From the NCBI RefSeq assembly GCF_014899185.1, contig NZ_CP045201.1:2701001-2765000 (forward strand): a stretch of 64,000 nucleotides of DNA, in the 5' to 3' direction. The notes beneath the pieces were generated by a model. That model saw only the letters and a program-made list of their open reading frames with translations. It did not search any database and was not told the origin of the DNA. The position numbers were made by a program, and so were the translations under genes. Positions within the stretch are counted from its first letter, which is position 1. Each line of letters opens with the position of its first letter. Positions 50,181 through 59,615 of the stretch are shown here, one piece after another. The DNA comes from Pseudooceanicola spongiae. Lineage in GTDB: Bacteria > Pseudomonadota > Alphaproteobacteria > Rhodobacterales > Rhodobacteraceae.

Positions 50181-51131
50181 ATGTTTCGAACTGCCCTGCT
50201 GACCTCGGCCCTCGCTTTGATCGCCGCAAGCCCCGCTCTGGCCGAGGTGCCTCACGTCATGACCGACATCGCACCGGTTCAGTCCATCGTTGCGCGCGTC
50301 ATGCAGGGCGTGGGCGAGCCGGGCGTCATCCTGCCCCCCGGCGCCTCGCCGCATGAACACGCGATGAAACCCTCCGAGGCGCGGTCCCTGCAGCAGGCAG
50401 ATCTGGTCTTCTGGGTGGGCGAGGCCCTGACGCCCTGGCTCGAAAAGCCGCTCGCCTCCCTCGCCTCCAACGCCAAGGCGGTTGAGCTGATGGCGACTGA
50501 GGGCACCTTGGTGCTGCCCTTCCGCACCGATCTGGCCTTTGGCGACGCAGATCACGACCATGACCATGACCATGACCATGAAGCAGAGCACGCCGAGGCC
50601 CACGGCCATACCCATGAAGGTCAGGATCCCCATATCTGGCTGGACCCGGAAAATGCCATCGTCTGGACGCGCCTGATCGCCACAACGCTCGCGCAGGCAG
50701 ACCCGGACAACGCCACCATCTATGCCGCCAATGCGGTTCAGGCCGAAGCCGAGCTGACCGCCCTGACCGGCGAAATCACCGCCGAATTTGCCAAGGTTGC
50801 CGATGTGCGCTTCGTCACGTTCCACGATGCGTATCAGTACTTCGAGCACCGCTTTGACGTACCCGCCACCGGGGCGATCTCCGAGAGCGATGCCCGCGCG
50901 CCGAGCGCCGCGCGCATGGCCGGGATCCGGGACCTCGTCGCCGCGCAGCACGTCCACTGCATCTTTGCCGAGCCTCAGTTCAACTCCGGGCTGGTCGATA
51001 CGGTCTTCGCCGGGTCTGGTATCAAACTGGCGGTCATCGACCCTCTGGGCACCGAATTTGCCCCCGGCGCGGCCCTCTACCCTGAGCTGATCCGGGATAT
51101 CGGGCAGAAAATGGCCGCCTGCGGGGCTTAA
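50181..51131 (+). CDS. znuA: Zinc ABC transporter substrate-binding protein ZnuA
   Basis: 316 aa. A signal peptide (MFRTALLTSALALIAASPALA) precedes the cluster A-I fold: LPPGASPHEHAMKPSEA (metal His), a His/Asp-rich loop at about residues 120-145 (DHDHDHDHDHEAEHAEAH), then DPHIWLDPENA (His) and TFHDAYQYFEHRF (His), plus a Cys pair (HVHCIF and AACGA). It binds periplasmic Zn(II) for ZnuBC. GGAG lies 6 nt before the ATG. The 3' end overlaps the convergent gene by 3 nt. Confidence 0.95.
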   Translation: MFRTALLTSALALIAASPALAEVPHVMTDIAPVQSIVARVMQGVGEPGVILPPGASPHEHAMKPSEARSLQQADLVFWVGEALTPWLEKPLASLASNAKAVELMATEGTLVLPFRTDLAFGDADHDHDHDHDHEAEHAEAHGHTHEGQDPHIWLDPENAIVWTRLIATTLAQADPDNATIYAANAVQAEAELTALTGEITAEFAKVADVRFVTFHDAYQYFEHRFDVPATGAISESDARAPSAARMAGIRDLVAAQHVHCIFAEPQFNSGLVDTVFAGSGIKLAVIDPLGTEFAPGAALYPELIRDIGQKMAACGA

Positions 51132-51796
51132 AAGGCGCTGACGGCCCGCTGCTCCGCGGGCGCGACCTGACCGAGAAGGACCTGACTGATATCAGCCGTC
51201 TCCGCGCTCACCAGCAGCCATTTCACCAGTTCGGCGTATTTGATCAGCGTATCGGCCTCCTGCACAAGGCGGCCGGTATGATCCTCGAAGGCGCCGATCG
51301 TGTCTGGCGTGCGCAGTCCGCTGCGCACCGCCGCCACCACATTCAGCGCCGGCAGCACAACGCGGTCAATCGCCTGCACCGCCACTTCCGTGAGCTGGTC
51401 CGGGGCGATCTGCGTGGCAAGATCCTCGGCATATTGCCGCAGCGCCAGCAGGGGCTGGCCGGTAAAGGACGCGAACCAAAAGCTCGCCTCGACGCCACGG
51501 GCGATGCTGAAATTGGTGTGAACCCGCAGCTTTTGAAACTGCGCGCCCGCCACCTCCAGCACATAATCGGACTTGGATATCATCTCGCCGCTGCGATTCA
51601 TCTCTGACAGCTGCGACAGGATATCATCGCAGAGGCTGTCGATCAGAACGGATCGCAACAGCGGCAGATCGGGATAGGTGATCGTGTGCAGAATCCCGCC
51701 CTCAGAAATGTCGATCGAGCGGAGGTGCCATTGGTTGGTCTCTTCATCCAATCCAAGATAGGCGGCGAATTTATAGCTGTCCGTCTGTGCCGTCAC
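51128..51796 (-). CDS. Hypothetical protein, unrecognised
   Basis: 222 aa, soluble, largely helical in appearance, no signal peptide and no cysteine motif. I recognise no family. Readable features are EMISKSDYVLEVAGAQFQKL, ARGVEASFWFASFTG and an acidic-aliphatic C-terminal half. I prefer the GTG at 51796 because GGAG lies 6 nt upstream; the frame is open to a GTG at 51856 without a ribosome site. It converges on znuA with a 3-nt overlap and is divergent from the CheB-CheR gene. Confidence 0.6.
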   Translation of the reverse strand: MTAQTDSYKFAAYLGLDEETNQWHLRSIDISEGGILHTITYPDLPLLRSVLIDSLCDDILSQLSEMNRSGEMISKSDYVLEVAGAQFQKLRVHTNFSIARGVEASFWFASFTGQPLLALRQYAEDLATQIAPDQLTEVAVQAIDRVVLPALNVVAAVRSGLRTPDTIGAFEDHTGRLVQEADTLIKYAELVKWLLVSAETADISQVLLGQVAPAEQRAVSAF

Positions 51797-52026
51797 GTCT
51801 GTCTCCAAGGCCTCGTCCCGTTCTGGGGACAAGCATTTCGCAATAACGGTTAACACTTCATTAATCGCATTTGCGTCAGGATATTTGTATCAACCTGCGC
51901 GAGAGGCGATATTATTCCTACACGCAACACAATTGGCCGTGCTGGACTGAGAAGCGTGCTTGAACGTGATTAAAGTCATCCTCTAGGGATTTTGGCCGCA
52001 AACTGTAGGCAAGCGGAAGGTGCGCA

Positions 52027-54954
52027 GTGACCAAAGATAGCCAAGAAACGTCGAAAACCGCTGAGACGGAAACACCTCCCCTGCGCATGGTGGGAATTGC
52101 CGCCTCCGCTGGCGGGCTTGAGGCCGTTTCCCTGCTGGTGCAAAACCTCGAAGCCAGCGTGCATGCCAGCTACGTCATCGCCCAGCACATGTCGCCGACC
52201 CACAAAAGCCTGCTGACCTCTCTGATCTCGCGCGGCACCAAGCTGCCGGTGATCGAGCTGCAGGAGTCCGTGATCCCCGAGGCGACGACGATCTACGTCA
52301 CGCCGCCCAATTCCGATGTGATCATGAAGGACGGCGCACTGACGCTGGTCGAACCCTTCGGCCATCCCGCCACGCCAAAGCCCTCTGCCGACCGCCTGTT
52401 CCAGAGCCTCGCCGCCGAATGCGGTGAGAATTCGGTCGGAATCGTGTTGTCAGGCACCGGCAGCGACGGCAGCTACGGCGTGCAGGCCATCCGGGAAGCG
52501 GGCGGTATCACCATCGCGCAGGAGGTCGACTCGGCCAAATATGACGGCATGCCCTCCTCGGCGATTGCCACGGGCTGCATCGACCTCAGCCTGACCCCCG
52601 AACGCATCGGCCAGCAATTCGAACGCATCCTGTTGCAGCCGCGCAATTTTGACGATCTCAAATCGATCACCCAAAGCCCGACGCGCCTGTCAGACCTGTT
52701 GCAGATCCTGCTGGCGCGCACCGGCGTCGATTTCCGCGGCTACAAGGAAAACACCGTCAACCGTCGCATCGCGCGGCGTATGAACGCGCTCAGCATCGAC
52801 AGCTACACCGACTACGTCGACCATTGCCGCACCTCTCAGGCCGAGGTGGATGCGCTCTACAAGGATCTGCTGATTTCGGTGACGCGCTTCTTTCGCGATC
52901 CCCGCCAGTTCGACCAGCTCAAAGCCCAGATCGAGGCGCTGACCGAGAGCGATGGCAAACGCCAGCTGCGCGTCTGGGTGGCCGGTTGCGCCACCGGCGA
53001 GGAAGCCTATTCCATCGCCATCCTCTTTGCCGAGGCGCTCGGCGGGCCGAAGGCGCTGAAGAAAAGCCAGCTGCAGATCTTTGCCACCGATATCGACGAA
53101 CGCGCGCTCGACGTGGCGCGGCGCGGCGTCTATCCGATCTCGGCGGCTCAGGACATCCCCACGCATCTGCTGGCGCGTTATTTCGACATCACCGGGAACG
53201 AGCTGCGCGTGGCGCGTGAATTGCGCGACGTGACCCTGTTTTCACGCCACAACATCTTTCAGGACCCTCCGTTCATCAACCTCGACCTCGTCAGCATCCG
53301 CAACCTGCTGATCTATTTCGAGGCCCCGCTGCAGGAACGCGTCCTCTATCGCATCCACTATGCCCTCGCGCCCGACGGGATGCTGTTCTTTGGCACCTCC
53401 GAATCCGTCGGCGCGATGGAGGCGCATTTCGAAGTGCGCGCCGGGGCCGAGAAGATCTTCAGCAAACGCCGCAGCTCGCGGGTGACGAACTACCGCTATC
53501 CTGACCTTTCCTCGACCTCGCGCCGCCCGAAATTCGCTGAGACGGCCGACGCCGGGGTCCGGCTGGAACGCGACAAGTCCGCCGATGCGATGTTCGATTC
53601 TCTGGTCAAGGCGGTGGCGCCAAACGGCTTCATGGCCACCAAAAACGGGGACATCCTGCGCATCATCGGCGATATCTCTCCCTATATCGAGATCAGCGAG
53701 CATAACCCCCTCGCCATGACCACGCGATTGCTGCGCAAGACCCTGCGTGACGAGGTGATCAGCCTCATGGCGATTTCCCTCAAGAGCAACCGCCAGCGCT
53801 CCAGCCGCTGGCATGAATTCCAGCAGGCTGACAGCAACCGCGTGCGCTTTCAGTGCTTTCCAATCTCGGGGGCCTCGGGGGCGCAGGACAATTGCCTGAT
53901 CGCGATTCACACCAAAACCGAAGACGCCCGCGTGATGGAAAGTGCCAAGCTCGACGGCGCCGACCGGGCCTATATCGAACGCATGGAAGCCGACATGCGC
54001 TCGACCCAGGATGCCCTGCAACAGACGGTCGAGGAATTGCAGACCACCAACGAGGAACTGCAATCGGTCAACGAGGAGATGCAATCCACCAACGAGGAGC
54101 TTCAGGCCACCAACGAGGAGTTGGAGACCTCCAACGAGGAAATGCAATCCGCCAACGAAGAGCTGATCACCGTCAACGAAGAGCTGCAGATCAACTCGGC
54201 CGAACTTCAGGCCGTGCTGGCCGATCTGGACGCCATTCTCAAGGACAGCCCCTTCATCATCCTTGCCGTCGATCCGGCGCTGATGGTGCGGCGTGCCTCC
54301 GACCTCGCGCGCAAGTTCTTCAGCATCGACGAAATCCCCTCGACCGGGCTGCACCTGTCGCAACTGGCGATCCCCGAAGGCTTTCCCAACCTCAGCCGCC
54401 CGTCTGCCGAGGTGCTCAACCACCGCCAGACGCAGGAGATCATGATCGACACGCTGAGCGACAACTACCGTCTCTCTCTCGCGCCCTACAGCAACGCCAA
54501 GTCCGACCTCTCCGGTCTGACGATATCCGTCTTTGACCGTGAAATCGCCTCGGTCAAGGAGGTCGCGCAGCTGATCAACAACATCACCGGACTGAGCCAC
54601 TGGCGCTATGACATTCAGGCGGACACGTTCAGCTGGGCGTCTGGCCCGACACCTCTGCAGGGAATGCCGGCCCCGAAAGAGCTGCCGTCAACGCTGGAGG
54701 ACATCTACGAGATCTTCGCGCCCGAGGATCAGGAGCACCTGCGCGCCGCTTTCGCTGACGCCATCGCCTTCGGCACATCGTTCAGCGTCGAAGCGCAGGT
54801 GATCTGGGCGGGTGACACGTCCCGTGCAGTCTGCGCCAAGGGGGCTGTCCTCAAGGGCGGGCAGGGAGAGCCCGCCTATATCCTTGGTACGATCTCGGAC
54901 ACCGTCGAACAGGCCAGCAGCCCGATGCGCCTCAGCGCGTCGGCACAGGCATAG
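52027..54954 (+). CDS. CheB-CheR fusion with coiled coil and PAS domains
   Basis: 975 aa. Residues about 18-200 are a CheB methylesterase with the triad Ser (GIAASAGGLEAV), His (VIAQHMSP) and Asp (GTGSDGSYG). Residues about 220-485 are a CheR methyltransferase (VWVAGCATGEEAYSIAILFAE binds SAM). Residues about 650-725 are a regular coiled coil of NEELQ/NEEMQ repeats, followed by two PAS-like domains (about 725-835 and 855-965). No receiver or kinase domain is present. Such hybrids couple sensing to methylation of partner proteins. Start is a GTG with GGAAGG upstream. No chemotaxis genes are adjacent. Confidence 0.9.
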   Translation: MTKDSQETSKTAETETPPLRMVGIAASAGGLEAVSLLVQNLEASVHASYVIAQHMSPTHKSLLTSLISRGTKLPVIELQESVIPEATTIYVTPPNSDVIMKDGALTLVEPFGHPATPKPSADRLFQSLAAECGENSVGIVLSGTGSDGSYGVQAIREAGGITIAQEVDSAKYDGMPSSAIATGCIDLSLTPERIGQQFERILLQPRNFDDLKSITQSPTRLSDLLQILLARTGVDFRGYKENTVNRRIARRMNALSIDSYTDYVDHCRTSQAEVDALYKDLLISVTRFFRDPRQFDQLKAQIEALTESDGKRQLRVWVAGCATGEEAYSIAILFAEALGGPKALKKSQLQIFATDIDERALDVARRGVYPISAAQDIPTHLLARYFDITGNELRVARELRDVTLFSRHNIFQDPPFINLDLVSIRNLLIYFEAPLQERVLYRIHYALAPDGMLFFGTSESVGAMEAHFEVRAGAEKIFSKRRSSRVTNYRYPDLSSTSRRPKFAETADAGVRLERDKSADAMFDSLVKAVAPNGFMATKNGDILRIIGDISPYIEISEHNPLAMTTRLLRKTLRDEVISLMAISLKSNRQRSSRWHEFQQADSNRVRFQCFPISGASGAQDNCLIAIHTKTEDARVMESAKLDGADRAYIERMEADMRSTQDALQQTVEELQTTNEELQSVNEEMQSTNEELQATNEELETSNEEMQSANEELITVNEELQINSAELQAVLADLDAILKDSPFIILAVDPALMVRRASDLARKFFSIDEIPSTGLHLSQLAIPEGFPNLSRPSAEVLNHRQTQEIMIDTLSDNYRLSLAPYSNAKSDLSGLTISVFDREIASVKEVAQLINNITGLSHWRYDIQADTFSWASGPTPLQGMPAPKELPSTLEDIYEIFAPEDQEHLRAAFADAIAFGTSFSVEAQVIWAGDTSRAVCAKGAVLKGGQGEPAYILGTISDTVEQASSPMRLSASAQA

Positions 54955-54986
54955 GCTCCCGACATCACACTGCGGACAAAACGAAA

Positions 54987-55025
54987 CCGCCCGCCCCTCG
55001 GTCAGGAAGGGCGGGCGGCTTTCAT
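54987..55025. terminator. Strong stem-loop terminator between convergent genes
   Basis: CCGCCCGCCC (54987-54996) pairs perfectly with GGGCGGGCGG (55009-55018), followed by CTTTCATTTC on the plus strand and TTTCGTTTTG on the minus strand. It can serve the CheB-CheR gene and the ectoine operon from both sides. Confidence 0.85.
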
Positions 55026-55048
55026 TTCAGCGCGTCGAAGGTTCAGGC

Positions 55049-56479
55049 TCAGGCGGCTTTCAGCTGCGCATTTTCCGTCTCGACAAACTGCTTGTGCAGC
55101 AGGCGGATGGCTTCATCTTCCTGATCCTGCGCAACCATGTATTGCACATCGACACTGCCCGGTAAGTGCTGCACGGCCAGCGTCTTGACGCCGCCGTCGC
55201 GCAATGCGGTCAACCCGTGCTCTGTTACGTTCAGACCAGCCAGATCGCGGCCAATGACCGATACCAGCGCCATGCGGTTGATCTTGATGCGGGCATTCGG
55301 GAAGGCCTGCTGCACGTCCCGCTCCACCCGGCGGATCGCCTTCAGCGGCGCATCGAGGTAGTGCGTGATCGTATTGGCATTCGTCGCCTTGGAGACGATG
55401 CGCACCTTATGGCGGGTCAGCACCTCAAGAATGGCGTGATCATAGCCCTTCACGCCGACCATATCCTGCTCGAACACTTCCAGCGCGGCGACACCCAAGC
55501 CGGTGACGATCTCGACCGAGGGTGCCTCGGCTTCGGCATCATCAATCAGGGTGCCGGGGTCTTTCGGCTCGAACGCATTGGCGACGCGCAGCGGAATACC
55601 CGCCTTGCGCAGGGTCTTGGCGGCTTTCGGGTGGATCGCCTCCATCCCCATGTTCGACAGCTGGTCGGCCACGTCGTAATTCGTGTGTCCCAGCTTGCGC
55701 ACAGCCTCCGCGCCGACCAGATTCGGATCGGCCGAGGACAGGTGGAATTCCTTGTGGATGATCGCCTCTGCCGCGCCCGTGTAGGCCGCGATATTGGAGA
55801 AGGTCACCTCGGAATAGCCACGATCAAACTCGCGCATCAGACCTTCAGTGCACTGGGCGTAGCCGGTGACGATGGGCAGTTCCGTTTCCAGATCCACCCC
55901 GTCCAGCGCCCGCGCGATGCGTTCCTGAAGGTTCAGCACGCTCTCGTCACGCCAGCCGCTGAGGTCGACGTAACGAGCATTGACGCCCGCACGTTGCAGC
56001 ATCCGCGTGGTGACAAAGGCGGAATGGCTCTCGCCCAGGCCCGACAGCAGCTCACGGATATCCATCATGTGATCGGACAGGCGGAAATGCCCGTATGAGC
56101 ACAAACGCTGCAGATCGAACAGGCAGGAGCGCGCGCCCTCGATGCGTTCGCGCACGAACTCATCGGCGGCCACGACATCGGCAGGATGCTCCAGCACGGT
56201 GTTGTGCGCGTCGCGCATCCCGTCGGCCACCTGCGTCAGCGCATCCAGCCAGCCATGGGCGTTGTCATCGTTGGAAAACAGGCCGTAAACGCCCGGTGTC
56301 CCCGATTTCTTGTGCTCAAGCAGCAGGTTGGTGATGCCGCCAAATGCGGACACCACAAAGATGCGGCCATAAAGGTCGGCCCCGGTGCGGTCACCGATCA
56401 GCAGGCTGTCACGCAGTTCGTGCACCTTGCTCATCGAGGTGCCGCCAATTTTTTCAACGGTATGTCTGGAAAATGTCAC
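55049..56479 (-). CDS. ask: Ectoine-specific aspartate kinase
   Basis: 476 aa. VEKIGGTSMSKVHELRDSLL is the kinase N terminus, and two ACT domains close the protein (KGYDHAILEVLTRHKVRIVSKATNAN and SVIGRDLAGLNVTEHGLTALRDGG). This Ask_Ect type supplies aspartyl phosphate for ectoine and is thought to be less subject to feedback control. The GTG start at 56479 gives VTFSRHTVEKIGG, the family start; the upstream frame runs toward ectC without support. It is last in ectABC-ask, 88 nt after ectC. Confidence 0.94.
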   Translation of the reverse strand: MTFSRHTVEKIGGTSMSKVHELRDSLLIGDRTGADLYGRIFVVSAFGGITNLLLEHKKSGTPGVYGLFSNDDNAHGWLDALTQVADGMRDAHNTVLEHPADVVAADEFVRERIEGARSCLFDLQRLCSYGHFRLSDHMMDIRELLSGLGESHSAFVTTRMLQRAGVNARYVDLSGWRDESVLNLQERIARALDGVDLETELPIVTGYAQCTEGLMREFDRGYSEVTFSNIAAYTGAAEAIIHKEFHLSSADPNLVGAEAVRKLGHTNYDVADQLSNMGMEAIHPKAAKTLRKAGIPLRVANAFEPKDPGTLIDDAEAEAPSVEIVTGLGVAALEVFEQDMVGVKGYDHAILEVLTRHKVRIVSKATNANTITHYLDAPLKAIRRVERDVQQAFPNARIKINRMALVSVIGRDLAGLNVTEHGLTALRDGGVKTLAVQHLPGSVDVQYMVAQDQEDEAIRLLHKQFVETENAQLKAA

Positions 56480-56567
56480 TGTCTGGTTTCCCGACGCTTC
56501 TGGCCGGGCTCCTGTGTTTTTGCGGTCAAAAGGCGAAAGGCCGACATCTCTGTCGGCCCATCCAACC

Positions 56568-56966
56568 TCAGGCCAGTTCTTCCGCCGGCGCGTAGGATCC
56601 GTCTTCACGGTGCACTTCAGTGCCGGTCACCGGAGGGTTAAAGCAGCAGGCCATGACCAGCTCTTCGTCCGCAACGACAGTGTGCTTGTCGTGCTGGTCG
56701 AGGGCATACATGACGCCCGGCTTGATCTCATGCGTCTCGCCGGTGGCAAGGTCAGTGATCCGGCCGGTGCCCTGCATGCAATAAACGCTCTCGAAGTGGT
56801 TCTTGTAGTGGAACGTATGCTCCGAACCCGCTTCCAGGAAGGTGATGTGGAACGAAAAGCCCATGTTGTCGTTCGCCAGCAGCATCCGGACGGAGGTCCA
56901 CTTGGCATCCGAGGTCACACGGTCTTTTTCGCTTTTAACGATCTCGTTGAAATCACGTACAATCAT
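56568..56966 (-). CDS. ectC: L-ectoine synthase
   Basis: 132 aa cupin. MIVRDFNEIVKSEKDRVTSD is the typical N terminus, and HFESVYCMQGTGRITDLATGETHEIKPGV holds the metal-site Glu and Tyr, followed by DQHDKHTV with the metal His. It cyclises N-gamma-acetyl-diaminobutyrate to ectoine. The start at 56966 is 4 nt after the ectB stop. Confidence 0.97.
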   Translation of the reverse strand: MIVRDFNEIVKSEKDRVTSDAKWTSVRMLLANDNMGFSFHITFLEAGSEHTFHYKNHFESVYCMQGTGRITDLATGETHEIKPGVMYALDQHDKHTVVADEELVMACCFNPPVTGTEVHREDGSYAPAEELA

Positions 56967-56970
56967 AGTT

Positions 56971-58257
56971 TTACTCCGCAGCAATTTTGGTTGTGCTCTG
57001 CGAGGCGGCTGCCTCCAGCAGAATCTTAAGGCCATTGCGGAAAGTTTCCACAGGCGTTGTCAGAGCGGCGAGCACTTTGACGACTTCATCGTCAGCGCCC
57101 GATGTCTCGATGATCAGACCGTTGCGGAAGCATTCCGCGCAGATCGCATCCGCCAGCTCACCCGAGCCGACATCGACGCCCTGCATCATGCCGCGGCCTT
57201 TCAGCTTGGCACCGGGGATCTGCTTGGCCAGCGCGTGCATTGCCTCGCTCAGGATCGCGGACTTGGTGGCGATCTCTTTCTGGAAAGCATCGTCGCTCCA
57301 GAATTTCTCGATCGCGACACGGGCGGTGACAAAGGCGTGCGTGTTGCCCCGGAAGGTGCCGTTGTGCTCGGCCGGTTTCCAGATATCCAGCTCCGGCTTC
57401 AGCAGCAGCGCGGCAAAGGGCAGGCCCATGCCGGACAGCGACTTGGCCATCGGGATCATGTCCGGCTCGATACCCATCTCCTCGAACGAGAAGAAGGTGC
57501 CGGTACGCCCGGTGCCCGCCTGAATGTCATCGACGATCAGCAGCGCGCCGTGCTCCTTGGCGATACGGGCAATGCCGCGCATCCATTCGGGGCTGGCGGC
57601 GTTCAGACCACCCTCGCCCTGCACGGGCTCCAGCAGGAAGGCCGCAGGCGCGTCGATGCCCGAGCTGTCGTTGCCCAGCATCGCCTCGATGATCGCCAGA
57701 GTATCAACGCCTTCGCCCAGCGAACCCTCGTAGGGCATCCGGGTCACGCCTTGCAGGGGCATGCCGCCGCCCGCGCGCTTGCCCGAGTTGCCGGTCGCCG
57801 CCAGAGCGCCCATGGTCATGCCGTGGAAGCCATTGGTGAAGGCGATCACGTTGGTGCGCCCAGTGACCTTGCGGGCCAGCTTCAGCGCGGCCTCGACGGC
57901 GTTGGTACCGGTCGGGCCGGTCATCATCACCTTGTGGTCCATGTTGCGCGGCTTGAGGATCTTTTCCTCGAACGCGGTCAGGAACGCGGCCTTGGCATCA
58001 GTGTACATATCCAGACCGTGGGCAATGCCGTCGCGGCTGATGTGTTCGATCAGCGCGGCTTTCATGTCCGGGTCGTTGTGGCCGTAGTTCAGCGAAGAAC
58101 ACCCGGCCAGGAAGTCGATGTAGGTCTTGCCGTTGGTGTCGGTCATTTCCGACCCGCTGGCAGAGGTAAAGACGGTGTCGAAGCTGCGGCAATAGCTGCG
58201 TGCTTCGGATTCGCGTCGTTCAAAAATCGCTCGGTCGGCTGATGTGTCAGTCCGCAT
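56971..58257 (-). CDS. ectB: Diaminobutyrate-2-oxoglutarate transaminase
   Basis: 428 aa class III PLP aminotransferase. TGPTGTNAVEAALKLARKVTGR, LLEPVQGEGGLNAAS and IVDDIQAGTGRTGTFFSFE lead to the PLP lysine in PMAKSLSGMGLP. It makes L-2,4-diaminobutyrate from aspartate semialdehyde. AAGGAA lies before the ATG. Second gene of the ectoine operon, 52 nt after ectA. Confidence 0.96.
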   Translation of the reverse strand: MRTDTSADRAIFERRESEARSYCRSFDTVFTSASGSEMTDTNGKTYIDFLAGCSSLNYGHNDPDMKAALIEHISRDGIAHGLDMYTDAKAAFLTAFEEKILKPRNMDHKVMMTGPTGTNAVEAALKLARKVTGRTNVIAFTNGFHGMTMGALAATGNSGKRAGGGMPLQGVTRMPYEGSLGEGVDTLAIIEAMLGNDSSGIDAPAAFLLEPVQGEGGLNAASPEWMRGIARIAKEHGALLIVDDIQAGTGRTGTFFSFEEMGIEPDMIPMAKSLSGMGLPFAALLLKPELDIWKPAEHNGTFRGNTHAFVTARVAIEKFWSDDAFQKEIATKSAILSEAMHALAKQIPGAKLKGRGMMQGVDVGSGELADAICAECFRNGLIIETSGADDEVVKVLAALTTPVETFRNGLKILLEAAASQSTTKIAAE

Positions 58258-58309
58258 AACAGGGTTCCTTGATATCTATTTTGGTCAGAGGTGATCGCAC
58301 AGAAGCGGA

Positions 58310-58846
58310 TCAGGCGGCTTTACGCACGCCCGTCTCACGCAACTGGATCGTGACCATATGTTCGGTGTCATGGTGACCGCCGAAATGGTCGTTCCGCTTG
58401 AAGTGCGGCTCATGGGTCAATTCACCGCCCATGCGGCTTGTAAAGCGCTTGAACAACGCCCAAGAGGCATCGTTGTCCAGCGTGATGGTGGTCTGCATCC
58501 GGGTCACATGTTTCGTGTGCTCCCGGTTGATCAGGTGGGACAGCATCTTGCCGCCCAGCCCCATGCCGCGCGCGTCGGGCGACACGGCAACCTGCCAGAC
58601 AAAGATCGTGTCCGGGTCGCTCGGCACCATATGGCCCGAAACCCAGCCGACAACGCCCTGTTCCGGCGTCTCGGCGATCACGCATGTGTCCGCAAAATGG
58701 TCGCACTGCACGAGGTTGCAATACATCGAGTTCTCATCAAGCGGCTTGCACGCGCGGATGAGCTGCCAGATGGCCTCGCCGTCCTCGCGCGTGGGCTTGC
58801 GCAGTGTAAGTGTGGTCGATTGTATAGTTCCGCTTCCGTCGAGCAT
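58310..58846 (-). CDS. ectA: L-2,4-diaminobutyric acid acetyltransferase
   Basis: 178 aa GNAT enzyme. LRKPTREDGEAIWQLIRACKPLDENSMYCNLVQCDHF-type text (quoted in part: LDENSMYCNLVQCDHF) is specific to EctA, and the acetyl-CoA loop is ARGMGLGGKMLSHLI. It acetylates the gamma-amino group of diaminobutyrate. First gene of the operon; its upstream region, shared with the divergent regulator, should hold the osmotic-stress promoter. Confidence 0.96.
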   Translation of the reverse strand: MLDGSGTIQSTTLTLRKPTREDGEAIWQLIRACKPLDENSMYCNLVQCDHFADTCVIAETPEQGVVGWVSGHMVPSDPDTIFVWQVAVSPDARGMGLGGKMLSHLINREHTKHVTRMQTTITLDNDASWALFKRFTSRMGGELTHEPHFKRNDHFGGHHDTEHMVTIQLRETGVRKAA

Positions 58847-58992
58847 GGGTCCTGCACTCTTATTGCTTCGACACTCAAAATAACCCTCGCGCGGTATAAT
58901 TCAACCAAGCTAAGCACTTTTTCCCATAATAAATTGGTAAACTTGTGCCACACCCCTTGAAAACCTGACTCAAATGGCCCTTTTTACTTAGG

Positions 58993-59565
58993 ATGACACA
59001 GCAAAATCACTCCGCCATGCAAAGAATTGCCATTCACCGCAAGCGATGCGACGATGCCGCCGGCATTGGTTTGGGACAATTTGACATGGATCGCACGGAC
59101 ATCAGCCTGATCGCATTGCGGCGTATTCTGCGCGCAACCGAGCTTTTCGGTAAGGAACTTGCACAGGCCGCCGGTCTCAGCCCGGTGCAGTTTCGGGTAC
59201 TGCAACTGATCGACGAAAAAGGCATGAGCACACCCAAGGCGATCTCGGTGCAGATGGGCGTGACCCAGGCCACCGTCACCGCCCTGCTCGACAAGCTGGA
59301 AAATCAGGGTGTTCTCAAGCGCGAACGCAGTCAGGTTGATCGGCGACAGATGAATATCGTCGTCACCGACAAGGGCCTTCAGACCCTCGCCGACGCTCCG
59401 GACCCGCTGCAACAGCGCTATGTTCGCAAGTTCGAGGCGCTGGAGGACTGGGAGCAAGCCCAGCTGATCGCCTCACTTGAAAAGGTCGCCGCCATGCTTG
59501 ATGCGCATGAACTGGACGCCTCGCCCGTTCTGGACGTGGGTGACATCAAGCGTCACCACCAGTGA
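58993..59565 (+). CDS. MarR-family regulator, EctR-like
   Basis: 190 aa. The MarR helix-turn-helix region reads STPKAISVQMGVTQATVTALLDKLENQGVLKRERSQVDRRQMNIVVTDKG-like (parts: VTQATVTALLDKLENQG, RSQVDRRQMNIVVTDKG). Placed divergently beside ectA, it matches EctR proteins that repress ectABC-ask; the link is by position and length. A shorter start at 59086 (MDRTDISLIALRR) is possible. The gene converges on the lipid A deacylase gene. Confidence 0.85.
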   Translation: MTQQNHSAMQRIAIHRKRCDDAAGIGLGQFDMDRTDISLIALRRILRATELFGKELAQAAGLSPVQFRVLQLIDEKGMSTPKAISVQMGVTQATVTALLDKLENQGVLKRERSQVDRRQMNIVVTDKGLQTLADAPDPLQQRYVRKFEALEDWEQAQLIASLEKVAAMLDAHELDASPVLDVGDIKRHHQ

Positions 59566-59571
59566 TCGCTC

Positions 59572-59606
59572 GATAGCGGGCCCCGCACCCCCGAGGCCCG
59601 CCTATC
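59572..59606. terminator. Stem-loop between convergent genes
   Basis: GATAGCGGGCC and GGCCCGCCTATC pair (one bulge) around CCGCACCCCCGA, 7 nt after the EctR-like stop and just before the pagL-like stop. There is no clear T-run, so it may be an imperfect bidirectional terminator. Confidence 0.5.
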
Positions 59607-59615
59607 AGAGTTCTG

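Noticed and set aside
54020..54200. Repeated AACGAGGAG motif resembling a minisatellite
   Set aside because: It encodes the regular NEELQ/NEEMQ coiled coil of the CheB-CheR protein and is explained by protein structure.
53242..54600. 452-codon minus-strand frame
   Set aside because: Antisense of the CheB-CheR gene; its repetitive VGGL text is simply the reverse of the coiled-coil codons.
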